A model generated the notes under the pieces. The model had not been told where the DNA came from. It saw only the letters and a program-made list of their open reading frames with translations, and searched no databases. From Sulfurospirillum sp. (GTDB lineage: Bacteria > Campylobacterota > Campylobacteria > Campylobacterales > Sulfurospirillaceae): 64,000 nt of DNA. This document shows, one piece after another, positions 44,511-52,440 of this stretch. Each line of letters opens with the position of its first letter. The stretch's first letter is position 1. The position numbers and the translations under genes are program-made. The DNA is taken from the NCBI GenBank assembly GCA_014859685.1, contig JACUTU010000002.1:62001-126000 (forward strand). The letters run 5' to 3'.

Positions 44511-45374
44511 GTGAAACAGTATTTAGATCTATTGCAATATATTTTAGATAAAGGGGTGCAAAAAGCTGATAGAACAAATACGGGGACGCAATCCGTTTTT
44601 GGTTATCAGATGCGATTTGATCTAAGCGAGGGGTTCCCGCTTGTGACTACTAAAAAAACGCACTTAAAAGCTATCATTAGTGAGCTTTTGTGGTTTATCG
44701 AGGGTAGTTGCGATGAGAGAAGACTTGCTGAGATACACTATGGTGATAGTAGAGAAAATCTTATGGATAAAAAAACGGTTTGGAGTGCAAATGCCGATGC
44801 ACAAGGCAAAGCTTTGGGATATAAAAACTCAGATTTGTTTAAAGAATTAGGCCCTATTTATGGCGTGCAGTGGCGATCTTGGAGTGGGGCTGATGGAAAA
44901 AAATTTGATCAATTAGCTACTGTTATAGAGCAGATAAAAACAAATCCACATAGCAGAAGAATCATCTTGAGTGCATGGAATGTAGCTCAGATTGATCACA
45001 TGGCATTACCCCCTTGTCACACATTTTTTCAGTTTTTTGTAGCGGAAGGAAAGCTTTCTTGTCAAATGTATCAAAGAAGTGCGGATGTGTTTTTGGGTGT
45101 TCCTTTTAACATCGCCTCTTACGCACTTTTAACCATGATGATCGCACAAGTTTGTGGACTTAAGGTGGGAGATTTTGTGCATACTTTTGGAGATGTTCAT
45201 ATTTATGCCAACCACATGGAGCAGGTAAAGTTGCAACTTAGCAGATCACCTTATGCAAAACCAAAGATGCGCATCAACCCAAATATCAAAGATATTAATG
45301 ATTTTCGTATGCAAGATTTTGAACTTGTAGATTATAAATGCCATGATGCAATCAAAGCCGTGATGGCCGTATAG
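44511..45374 (+). CDS. thyA: Thymidylate synthase
   Basis: 287 residues from GTG 44511 with AGAGAG upstream; a longer frame from 44481 lacks a site. It methylates dUMP to dTMP with methylene-tetrahydrofolate. Signatures: [68 protein letters not shown] (catalytic Cys) and [18 protein letters not shown]. Two bases before folA. A -10-like TAAAAT is at 44475. Confidence 0.97.
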   Translation: MKQYLDLLQYILDKGVQKADRTNTGTQSVFGYQMRFDLSEGFPLVTTKKTHLKAIISELLWFIEGSCDERRLAEIHYGDSRENLMDKKTVWSANADAQGKALGYKNSDLFKELGPIYGVQWRSWSGADGKKFDQLATVIEQIKTNPHSRRIILSAWNVAQIDHMALPPCHTFFQFFVAEGKLSCQMYQRSADVFLGVPFNIASYALLTMMIAQVCGLKVGDFVHTFGDVHIYANHMEQVKLQLSRSPYAKPKMRINPNIKDINDFRMQDFELVDYKCHDAIKAVMAV

Positions 45375-45382
45375 GAGTGATG

Positions 45383-45889
45383 ATGAAGATTTCAATGATA
45401 GTAGCATATGGAAAAAATTGGCAAATAGGGCTTAACAATGCAATGCCATGGCACATTCGTGAAGATTTTAAAAACTTTAAACAAATCACTTTAAATCATC
45501 ACATATTGATGGGAAGAAAAACTTTTGAGAGCATAGGCAAGCCACTTGCGGACAGAACTTCACTGATACTTTCAAGAGGTAATTTTTCACACGAAGATGT
45601 AAATGTATTTACGAGCGTTCAAGAGGCTTTTGATTTTGCTAGAATAAGGGGTGAAGAGGAACTTTTTGTCATTGGTGGAGCAAATATTTATGCGTCACTT
45701 TTCCCATTTGTGGACAAGATGTATCTTACGCAAGTGGATTACGATGGTGAGGCTGATGCGTACTTGCCAAAGATAGATTTTTCTTCATGGGAATTAATTG
45801 AACAAAGAGAATACGCCGCGATTGTAGATGAATGCAATGTTACAAAATCCCCAGCATGGGATTTTAAGGTTTGGGTAAAAAAAAATTAA
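45383..45889 (+). CDS. folA: Dihydrofolate reductase
   Basis: 168 residues from ATG 45383, five bases after AGGAG; GTG 45377 and ATG 45380 are adjacent alternatives. Regenerates tetrahydrofolate used by ThyA just upstream. ISMIVAYGKNWQIGLNNAMPWHIREDFKNFK, ILMGRKTFESIGKPLADRTSLILSR and FVIGGANIYASLFPFVDKMYLTQV are the family motifs. The thyA-folA pair is a common operon. Confidence 0.96.
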   Translation: MKISMIVAYGKNWQIGLNNAMPWHIREDFKNFKQITLNHHILMGRKTFESIGKPLADRTSLILSRGNFSHEDVNVFTSVQEAFDFARIRGEEELFVIGGANIYASLFPFVDKMYLTQVDYDGEADAYLPKIDFSSWELIEQREYAAIVDECNVTKSPAWDFKVWVKKN

Positions 45890-45957
45890 CTTCACTGCTT
45901 ACACAGTAACTCCATATCATTAGTCTATAATTTTGACATAATCACAAGGAGGATGCA

Positions 45958-46191
45958 ATGTTTAATGCTTCACATATGTTTTATGATGGCACACATTGGT
46001 TTATAGGATTTCCTATGATGTTTATGTTATTAGGTTTTTTTATTTTTGTTTATTTGTTGCTGCGGGCAACTTCTTGGGGGCAAAAAGATAGCAAAGAAAC
46101 GCCGCTGGAAATTTTAAAAAGGCGTTTGGCAAATGGGGAAATTTCGCATGAAGAATTTGATATTATGAAGAAAAAAATAGATGATATCTAA
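45958..46191 (+). CDS. Small membrane protein with C-terminal SHOCT domain
   Basis: 77 residues: one membrane helix (FPMMFMLLGFFIFVYLLL) and a C-terminal SHOCT motif (PLEILKRRLANGEISHEEFDIMKKKI). AAGGAGG precedes ATG 45958. SHOCT domains are short oligomerisation or association modules. Function is unknown. Stands alone. Confidence 0.85.
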   Translation: MFNASHMFYDGTHWFIGFPMMFMLLGFFIFVYLLLRATSWGQKDSKETPLEILKRRLANGEISHEEFDIMKKKIDDI

Positions 46192-46222
46192 AAGATGAAA
46201 GTTTGAGAGAAAATCTCTCAAC

Positions 46223-46411
46223 TTATATCTGTGCTTTGACCGTTTCGTTTGATTTGACGATATCACCACTTCCGTGAATGATGTGTGGGATACAGCCTGT
46301 GCATACATGTATCTCTTCATCGTTGCAGATGGCTTTGATGTAAACGGTATTTGCTTCTGCATCACTTGGTTTGAGACAAATGTTGCATATTGTTTTATTT
46401 TCGATTTGCAT
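46223..46411 (-). CDS. Small Cys-rich protein, probable zinc ribbon
   Basis: 62 residues with two Cys pairs, CNIC near residue 9 and CTGC near 37, spaced like a zinc or iron-binding ribbon, and an acidic middle. AGGAAAG precedes the ATG on the minus strand. I do not recognise the family. It faces the SHOCT gene and is divergent from luxS. Confidence 0.6.
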   Translation of the reverse strand: MQIENKTICNICLKPSDAEANTVYIKAICNDEEIHVCTGCIPHIIHGSGDIVKSNETVKAQI

Positions 46412-46511
46412 TTTTCTTTCCTTGTTTAAATTTTGTACATTCTACATAAAATTTTGTGATAAAACAATGAAAAAGATCAAGAAAAAATGAGAGCGTTTAT
46501 CAAGACTATGA

Positions 46512-46517
46512 TATAAT
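46512..46517 (+). promoter_or_regulatory. -10 element of luxS
   Basis: TATAAT within CTATGATATAATCTCC, 22 bases before ATG 46539; AAAGGAT is the ribosome site. Confidence 0.6.
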
Positions 46518-46538
46518 CTCCTAAAAAAAGGATATACC

Positions 46539-47042
46539 ATGCCACTTTTAGATAGTTTTACGGTTGATCATAAAAAGATGCCAGCTCCTGCTGTGCGTTT
46601 GGCAAAGAAAATGCATACTCCAAGTGGAGATACTATCAGCGTTTTTGATTTGCGATTTTGCAGACCAAATCACGAATTGCTCTCGAGTGAGGGCATTCAC
46701 ACACTTGAACATCTCTATGCTGGCTTTATGCGAAATCATCTCAATGGCGGTGGTGTTGAGATCATTGATATTTCGCCTATGGGTTGTCGCACAGGTTTTT
46801 ACATGAGTTTAATAGGCTCACCAGATGAGCAAAGAGTTGCTGATGCGTGGAAAGCTTCCATGCAAGATGTTCTTGAAGTCAAATCACAAGAGGATATCCC
46901 TGAACTTAACATTTATCAATGCGGAACTTATAAAATGCACTCCTTGGACGAAGCAAAAAATATAGCAAAAAATATCCTCTCTAAAGATATAGGTATCATG
47001 GATAATGAGGTTTTAAAATTAGATTTATCAAAATTAGGGTAA
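46539..47042 (+). CDS. luxS: S-ribosylhomocysteine lyase (AI-2 synthesis)
   Basis: 167 residues. Cleaves S-ribosylhomocysteine to homocysteine and the AI-2 precursor DPD. Metal ligands in [15 protein letters not shown] and a later Cys in [13 protein letters not shown], catalytic Cys in [12 protein letters not shown], substrate region [17 protein letters not shown]. Monocistronic. Confidence 0.98.
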   Translation: MPLLDSFTVDHKKMPAPAVRLAKKMHTPSGDTISVFDLRFCRPNHELLSSEGIHTLEHLYAGFMRNHLNGGGVEIIDISPMGCRTGFYMSLIGSPDEQRVADAWKASMQDVLEVKSQEDIPELNIYQCGTYKMHSLDEAKNIAKNILSKDIGIMDNEVLKLDLSKLG

Positions 47043-47105
47043 AATTTTATTTACAATTTATTCACGATTTTGTGAAATAATGCGACAAATTTAAAAGGAG
47101 ATTGA

Positions 47106-47444
47106 ATGAAGAAAATTTTAGGATTGCTTTTAGCAGTTTTTGTGTTAGTAGGTGTTATGAGTACATCTGCTTTGGCCGATGCGGCAAAGGGACAAAAATA
47201 CTATCTTAAGTATATGAAAAAGTCTACAGGCATTAACGGTGGTCAGTTTGCTGCAAAGCATACACAAGCAGAATGGAAAGAACTTTTTGCAAGTGATGGT
47301 GTAAAGTTCATCGAAACTTACTCTGTAGAATTTCCAAATGCTGCAGATTTTTTAAAAGGTGATAAATTTAAAAAATATATGGGTGATATCTCTGATTTCT
47401 TGATCAATTTTGCTAGCGATAGCGGAAATGTTCCATCTTGCTAA
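47106..47444 (+). CDS. Exported cytochrome c-like protein without a heme-binding motif
   Basis: 112 residues with a signal peptide ending ALA-DAA. The mature part (KGQKYYLKYMKKSTGINGGQFAAKHTQAEWKELF, FKKYMGDISDFLINFASDSGNVPSC) has the shape of a small class I cytochrome c, as seen in Campylobacterota, but the CxxCH site is missing: STGINGG stands where it is expected. The only Cys is the last residue. Function unknown; a heme-free relic or a protein with another role. AAAGGAG precedes the ATG, and a terminator follows. Confidence 0.75.
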   Translation: MKKILGLLLAVFVLVGVMSTSALADAAKGQKYYLKYMKKSTGINGGQFAAKHTQAEWKELFASDGVKFIETYSVEFPNAADFLKGDKFKKYMGDISDFLINFASDSGNVPSC

Positions 47445-47451
47445 ACCTTTT

Positions 47452-47480
47452 AGGGCTTCTTAGCTGAAGCCCTTTTTTTT
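47452..47480 (+). terminator. Intrinsic terminator after the cytochrome-like gene
   Basis: AGGGCTTC (47452-47459), loop of six, GAAGCCCT (47466-47473), then a T run to 47480. It abuts the stop codon of the convergent gene. Confidence 0.92.
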
Positions 47481-47892
47481 ATACTTCAAAATTAAATTCT
47501 AGTTTTTTTCCAAATCCAAGCGTATTGTCGGTAAATTTTATATAACTTACATGTAAGGTCCAAATAGTCGGATTGAGGGCTAAAGCATAAGGAAATGTTG
47601 CTAGATAAAGTGCCTTTTCGCCTAAATTTGCTCTTTGCATCAAACCACAAAACTGCAAACCCTGTATCTTGCCGATCTCTTTTGTTTCAAGTGCAATTGC
47701 ACCAGCGATATTTTCATTTTGCAAGGCTTCTTTGGCATGTCTTGTGGCATCATCTGTGGCAATTATGAACGAAAAAGGATCACTTTTGAAAGCATAAAAA
47801 CAGTTGGCACAATAAGGAATGTTATCCTTACATGTAGCCAAAGTGAGCAGATGATGTTGCGCAATAAATGCAGTAATCTTTTTTAAATTCAT
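47479..47892 (-). CDS. Pyridoxamine 5'-phosphate oxidase-like FMN-binding protein
   Basis: 137 residues, a split-barrel flavoprotein of the YhbP/UPF0306 type: FIAQHHLLTLATCKDNIPYCANCFYAF, SFIIATDDATRHAKEAL and IQGLQFCGLMQRA. Such proteins bind FMN or heme; substrate unknown. Its start overlaps the end of the DUF1294 gene by four bases. Confidence 0.8.
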   Translation of the reverse strand: MNLKKITAFIAQHHLLTLATCKDNIPYCANCFYAFKSDPFSFIIATDDATRHAKEALQNENIAGAIALETKEIGKIQGLQFCGLMQRANLGEKALYLATFPYALALNPTIWTLHVSYIKFTDNTLGFGKKLEFNFEV

Positions 47893-48272
47893 AGCGTTAG
47901 TGCATGTAGAGCATTTTGAATTTGATCAAGATTTTGTAATACCAAGAAGATTGATACAAACCAAAAAAGAGCGATGAGTAAAAGAACGGTGAGAAAAACT
48001 TTTTTTTGAATTTTGTGTTTGAATGCAAACATACTGAGTAAAATCCCCAAAACTCCGCCAGCGATAGCAAAAAAGATAAAATTTGCTTCGCTTACCCGTT
48101 TTGCATTTTTGATGGCATTGAGTTTGTCGATGGCTGTGAGAAAAAATGCAAATATATTAATAGAAACAAGATACCAAAGTACAACTGGAATATTTGGTAA
48201 AGTATTATTGCCAAAATATGCGATAAAAACGAAAGCAAATAGGAAAAGGATTCTAAAACTATTGCAACACAT
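47889..48272 (-). CDS. DUF1294 family membrane protein
   Basis: 127 residues with about three membrane helices. The core LTAIDKLNAIKNAKRVSEANFIFFAIAGGVLGILLSMFAFKHKIQKKVF is the DUF1294 signature. Function unknown. Coupled to the flavoprotein gene downstream. Confidence 0.85.
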   Translation of the reverse strand: MCCNSFRILFLFAFVFIAYFGNNTLPNIPVVLWYLVSINIFAFFLTAIDKLNAIKNAKRVSEANFIFFAIAGGVLGILLSMFAFKHKIQKKVFLTVLLLIALFWFVSIFLVLQNLDQIQNALHALTL

Positions 48273-48332
48273 CTTAAGCCTTTTTTAGGTGAGTATAGCA
48301 TATTTTTGTACTAAAATTAACAGAAATTATAG

Positions 48333-48338
48333 TATAAT
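48333..48338 (+). promoter_or_regulatory. -10 element for the dUTPase gene
   Basis: TATAAT in ATTATAGTATAATCC, 70 bases before ATG 48408. Confidence 0.5.
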
Positions 48339-48407
48339 CCAAGACTTTTGTGGAAAATATTTTCATGACTTTGAGCAAAATTATCGAAAACATAAAGAGA
48401 GGAAATG

Positions 48408-49103
48408 ATGACTAATCGTGAATATATAAAAGAGATGTTTGCCTTACAGCAAAAACTCAATGATGAGACAAATGGTATAGACTGGGAAAATGGATACACA
48501 AAAAATAACCGCATTATCAATTGGAAACGATGTATCTATATGGAAAGTGCTGAACTCATTGACAGTTTTAATTGGAAGCATTGGAAAGATTTGGATAAAG
48601 CTATAGACTGGGAAAATGCTACTGTTGAGCTTGTTGATATTTGGCATTTTATCATGAGTCTGGTGCTTGAGGATTATAAAACTAACCATAGAGGAGATCT
48701 TGATCAACTTGTTTCTGATGTGCTTGATGTACATGGGTTTGAGCAATTTTCTAAAGAAGCAAGTGATCGAGAAAATGCTGAATTTATGGAAATCATTAAT
48801 GAAGTTGAGTCACTTATTCACGAAACTACAAAGATGCAAGTAGATGTATTTGACAGACTTTTAAAAGAGTATTTCGCACTTGCTTTAAAGTGTGGTGTTA
48901 ATTTGCATGTACTGTATAAATTTTATGTTGCCAAAAATATCCTCAATAAATTTCGTCAAGATCACGGCTATAAAGAGGGGACATATAAAAAAGTGTGGGG
49001 TCAAAAAGAGGATAATGAAGTGATGATTGAGTTGCTTGAGAGCGGATCTCTTGGCGCTAATTTACTCTATGCGCAACTAGAAAAAATCTATCAAAAAGCG
49101 TAA
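48408..49103 (+). CDS. dut: Dimeric dUTPase
   Basis: 231 residues, the all-alpha dimeric type found in Campylobacter, unrelated to the trimeric beta enzyme. It splits dUTP to dUMP (ThyA substrate) and pyrophosphate. The metal-binding helices are in CIYMESAELIDSFNWKHWK and NATVELVDIWHFIMS, plus a later DHGYKEGTYKKVW. AGAGAGG favours ATG 48408 over 48405. Confidence 0.95.
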   Translation: MTNREYIKEMFALQQKLNDETNGIDWENGYTKNNRIINWKRCIYMESAELIDSFNWKHWKDLDKAIDWENATVELVDIWHFIMSLVLEDYKTNHRGDLDQLVSDVLDVHGFEQFSKEASDRENAEFMEIINEVESLIHETTKMQVDVFDRLLKEYFALALKCGVNLHVLYKFYVAKNILNKFRQDHGYKEGTYKKVWGQKEDNEVMIELLESGSLGANLLYAQLEKIYQKA

Positions 49104-49105
49104 AA

Positions 49106-49828
49106 TTGAAAAATATTATTTTTTTTAAATCTTTGCGAGATTTTTTCTCAAAGAGATTTCTTTTTCTCTCACTTGCTCCTTTTTTGATTCCCGTGATTTT
49201 ACTTTTTTCACTTTTTTATTATGGTGGCAGTGAATTTAGTGCCGTTTTGGTACAAGGGGCTCAAAGTGGTGACTTTACTTTTTTAGATGAAAATGCACAT
49301 CCGATAATTGCATTTTTGCTTTCTTTGAGCGTGATACACTGGATTATCATCACGCTTATTGGTGTTTTTGGAAGTTTGGGAATTATACTGCTTTCACTTA
49401 TTATCGCGATGATTGTAGTTGGATTTTTAACGCCAGTTGTGATAAAAATAGTACGAGAAAGACACTATATGCACATACAACCAGCAAAGCCAGAGAGTTT
49501 TTTTGCAACAAGCAGTGCTTTGGGCTTTGTTTTGTTAAAATTTTTAGCTCTGTTTGTCTTGTGCTTACCTTTTTTGCTACTACCTTTTGTTTCATTTTTT
49601 ATTCTCAATATTCCGTTTTTTTATCTTTTTTACAAATTTTTACTCTTAGATATACTTGCAAATGGCGTAAGTGAAGATGCCAAGACAATCGTTGATACAC
49701 ATAAAAATTGGCTTATTTTAGTGATGCTCGGATTTTATACACTCTCGTTGTTTCCATTTTTTGGCTTGTTTTTTGGCTTATTTTTTGTGATCTACTTGAG
49801 CCATTTTATCCTCTCTCGATCGCATTAA
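49106..49828 (+). CDS. EI24-domain membrane protein
   Basis: 240 residues with five to six membrane helices. The basic N-terminus FFKSLRDFFSKRFLFLSLAPFLIP and the later GFVLLKFLALFVLCLPFLLLPF fit EI24/CysZ-type proteins. Starts with TTG 49106, two bases after the dUTPase stop, so the genes are coupled. Role unknown. Confidence 0.82.
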   Translation: MKNIIFFKSLRDFFSKRFLFLSLAPFLIPVILLFSLFYYGGSEFSAVLVQGAQSGDFTFLDENAHPIIAFLLSLSVIHWIIITLIGVFGSLGIILLSLIIAMIVVGFLTPVVIKIVRERHYMHIQPAKPESFFATSSALGFVLLKFLALFVLCLPFLLLPFVSFFILNIPFFYLFYKFLLLDILANGVSEDAKTIVDTHKNWLILVMLGFYTLSLFPFFGLFFGLFFVIYLSHFILSRSH

Positions 49829-49939
49829 TTGTCGCATTTTGTAACTTGATAAAATATATAAATAAATAATTTTTTAATTTAACCTTAAATTTATTAAAAA
49901 ATAGATAATATATCCGACATTTTAAATTTAGGAATACAA

Positions 49940-50485
49940 ATGAAGAATTTTTTCTTTTTTTCATTCCTAAGAAGCATACTTATTCTAGGACTTTACTCAA
50001 GCATCGCAACAGCCGATGTTTTCTCCCCAAAACAACTAGAAACTTTAAAAATGGTTCGTGAGATAGCACTTGCGTATCCAAATGCACAAGGTGAAACTTT
50101 TGCAAATACTGCGATGGCAATTTGTTTGAGTGAAACAAGTGCGGGTGTATTTAAAGTTGGCGATATAGGTAAAGATCCAAATATCTTCAAAGCTTCTTTA
50201 GGAATTATGCAAGTCAGATTAGAGACGGCTAAATTTTTAGCTCAAAAACTTGATTGGAAAGAAGTTTTAGCGATGAGTGATGTAAAACTTGTCAATAAAC
50301 TTTTAGGTGATGACAAATTTAACGCCACTGTGGCTGTTAGATTTTTAGTGTGGCTCAATGATTACACAAATCAAAATTACTTCAAAACAGTCAGTCGCTA
50401 CAATGGTGGTAACTATAACCATCCATACTACCAACGAGTGATGAAAAATATGCAACTCATCAGAAGTAAGGCAAAGCTAGATTAG
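49940..50485 (+). CDS. Lytic transglycosylase-like (SLT domain) exported protein
   Basis: 181 residues with an N-terminal signal or anchor (about 25 residues, ending IATADV). The SLT-type core has ICLSETSAG with the catalytic Glu, SLGIMQVRLETAKFL and VSRYNGGNYNHPYYQ. It would cut peptidoglycan glycan strands. Small and divergent compared with Slt or MltC. Monocistronic, converging on queD. Confidence 0.75.
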   Translation: MKNFFFFSFLRSILILGLYSSIATADVFSPKQLETLKMVREIALAYPNAQGETFANTAMAICLSETSAGVFKVGDIGKDPNIFKASLGIMQVRLETAKFLAQKLDWKEVLAMSDVKLVNKLLGDDKFNATVAVRFLVWLNDYTNQNYFKTVSRYNGGNYNHPYYQRVMKNMQLIRSKAKLD

Positions 50486-50488
50486 TTT

Positions 50489-51034
50489 CTAGCTTTGTGT
50501 ATTGTAAACGATACTTCTACTTTTTGGTGTTTCAAAAAATTCTATATGTGATACATGTACGCCAATTTTGGACATTTTTTCTTGAACAATGCCAAGTAAC
50601 CAAGTGGAAATATTTTCGCTTGTTGGCACAAAATCCACGATGATATAGCCCTCATACAATTCATATAATGCCTCATTTTTGCCTTCTAACACTGAAGTAT
50701 CGGGTCTCTTAAAGCCCCCAGAACATTCTATGAGATTTATTTTATCGGCAAAATCAGGAAGCAAAGTTGAAAAAAGTGGATCATTGCTATCGATGATGAA
50801 CTTATGGTCAAGTGTTTTGTCTAAAAAAATTTTAAACCAGTTGAGATGATGAAAATCTGTCACCATTCCTCGTTCCAACTTATCGCTGCTAAGATAGACT
50901 ATAAGTCTGCCTTGATGACCGTGCAGATGACGACATGCCAAACAGCTATCCATGGAGTATTCGACATCGAGTGTCTGCGACCAAACACGATGTCCATAAC
51001 AAAAATCAAACTGCTTGGCTATTTTCCACTTCAT
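50489..51034 (-). CDS. queD: 6-carboxytetrahydropterin synthase (QueD family)
   Basis: 181 residues, longer than E. coli QueD (about 120). Zinc His in CYGHRVWS and HLHGHQG, catalytic Cys in SCLACRHLHGH, VTDFHHLNW and LDHKFIID. Makes carboxytetrahydropterin for queuosine. Divergent from queE with about 60 bases between starts, which contain the shared promoter region. Confidence 0.9.
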   Translation of the reverse strand: MKWKIAKQFDFCYGHRVWSQTLDVEYSMDSCLACRHLHGHQGRLIVYLSSDKLERGMVTDFHHLNWFKIFLDKTLDHKFIIDSNDPLFSTLLPDFADKINLIECSGGFKRPDTSVLEGKNEALYELYEGYIIVDFVPTSENISTWLLGIVQEKMSKIGVHVSHIEFFETPKSRSIVYNTQS

Positions 51035-51094
51035 TGTACACCTTATTTATTCTTAATTGCTATTATATCAGATAAGAAATTAATAGAGGTTTTG

Positions 51095-51673
51095 ATGAAT
51101 AAGATAGTAGATATTTTTTACTCCTTGCAAGGCGAGGGGACTTTTGTGGGAACTCCTAGCATCTTTATACGGTTTTATGGATGCAATTTAGAGTGTTCTT
51201 TTTGCGATGATATAAAACACACGGAATCTTTTGAGCATTTTAGCAATGAGGAGCTTTTGCAAAAGATACAGGGCTTTACATGTAAGCAAGTTGTAATAAC
51301 GGGCGGAGAGCCAAGTATCTATAATCTCAATGCTTTTATAGAGTTTTTGCAAGCATATGGATACTTTGTTTGCGTTGAAAGTAATGGCTTCAAATTTGCC
51401 AATATACAAAGTGCAAATTGGATAACTTATAGTCCAAAAGATTGGGATACGATAGCGCTTAAGGGATGTGATGAGTACAAATTCATCGTCTCGTCTGCAA
51501 GTAAAGTGGACAAAATTTTGGCATTACAAACAAACAAACCGATTTTTATACAGCCACAAAATGATTTTCTCACTGCCAATGCCACAAATGTCAAGTACTG
51601 TATAGAATTAGTCAAAGCACATTCACGCCTCAGACTAAGTGTGCAATTGCACAAGTATTTAGGCGTAGAATAG
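51095..51673 (+). CDS. queE: 7-carboxy-7-deazaguanine synthase (radical SAM)
   Basis: 192 residues from ATG 51095 with TAGAGG upstream; the open frame extends further upstream but overlaps queD. Radical SAM enzyme of queuosine synthesis: YSLQGEGTFVGTPSIFIRFYGCNLECSFCD contains the CxxxCxxC cluster site, then VITGGEPSIYN. Short form without extra domains. Converges on the hydrogenase-like operon. Confidence 0.94.
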   Translation: MNKIVDIFYSLQGEGTFVGTPSIFIRFYGCNLECSFCDDIKHTESFEHFSNEELLQKIQGFTCKQVVITGGEPSIYNLNAFIEFLQAYGYFVCVESNGFKFANIQSANWITYSPKDWDTIALKGCDEYKFIVSSASKVDKILALQTNKPIFIQPQNDFLTANATNVKYCIELVKAHSRLRLSVQLHKYLGVE

Positions 51674-51681
51674 ATTTATTA

Positions 51682-52431
51682 TCACAATTTTCCTAGATAA
51701 TTAAGCAAAGCATGCAGTGTAGTGTATGGGTGTGGCGGACATCCAGGAATGTAGAGATCTACATGTAAGAGCGTATCAAGTCCTTGTGAACAAACATCGT
51801 TTGCGTGAAAAATACCGCCACTAATCGCACAAGCACCTGAGGCTATGACTATTTTTGGCTCGCTAATCGCTTCATAAGTTCGCAATAACGGCTCTCGCAT
51901 ATGTTCATTGATGGGACCTGTAACGATGATACCATCGCTATGTCTTGGAGATGCTGCGAAACTAATGCCAAAGCGAGCAAGATCATAAGTTGGCGTTCCT
52001 AAAACATTGAGATCGGCTTCACAAGCATTACATCCTCCCGCACTTATCTGCCTTAGCTGTAAGGATCTGCCAAAAAGTGCTCTAATCTCTCGCTTGACTA
52101 GCATACCTATATGTTCTATCTCACCGCTTACATGTAAAGCTTCACGGCTTGTTTGGGCTAAGCGGTATTCATTTGAAAACGAGATTACTCCCTCCTCGCA
52201 CACATCTTCACAATCTTTACAAAAGATGCAACGCCCTAAATCAATCATAGGTTTAGTTTCTAGTTTTATAGCATCACTTGGGCAGATATCTTTACATGCA
52301 GTACAATTTGTAGCACAAGCTCCTTTAATCTGCGGAGTGCCTACAAATCGAGGTGAGAGTATTGGTGCAACTTTAGGAAATGCACTTGTGTTGTATCCTT
52401 GAATCCAGCGTTCTTTGAGTATAAAAAACAT
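51682..52431 (-). CDS. Fused ferredoxin-NuoB-like small subunit of the Ehr/hydrogenase-4-like complex
   Basis: 249 residues that join two proteins usually separate in hydrogenase 4 (HyfH and HyfI). Residues about 38-95 form a two-cluster ferredoxin: CATNCTACKDICP and CIFCKDCEDVC. Residues about 110-249 are the NuoB/HyfI-like small subunit with all four proximal-cluster cysteines (GGCNACEAD, SGACAISGG, IPGCPPHP). It would carry electrons to the catalytic-like subunit. Last gene of a six-gene minus-strand operon, nine bases after the large subunit. Confidence 0.9.
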   Translation of the reverse strand: MFFILKERWIQGYNTSAFPKVAPILSPRFVGTPQIKGACATNCTACKDICPSDAIKLETKPMIDLGRCIFCKDCEDVCEEGVISFSNEYRLAQTSREALHVSGEIEHIGMLVKREIRALFGRSLQLRQISAGGCNACEADLNVLGTPTYDLARFGISFAASPRHSDGIIVTGPINEHMREPLLRTYEAISEPKIVIASGACAISGGIFHANDVCSQGLDTLLHVDLYIPGCPPHPYTTLHALLNYLGKL

Positions 52432-52440
52432 TATATTTCC

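Noticed and set aside
50846-51094. 5' extension of queE into queD
   Set aside because: The QueE sequence begins at MNKIVDIFYSLQGEG with its own ribosome site; the extension is the reverse of queD.
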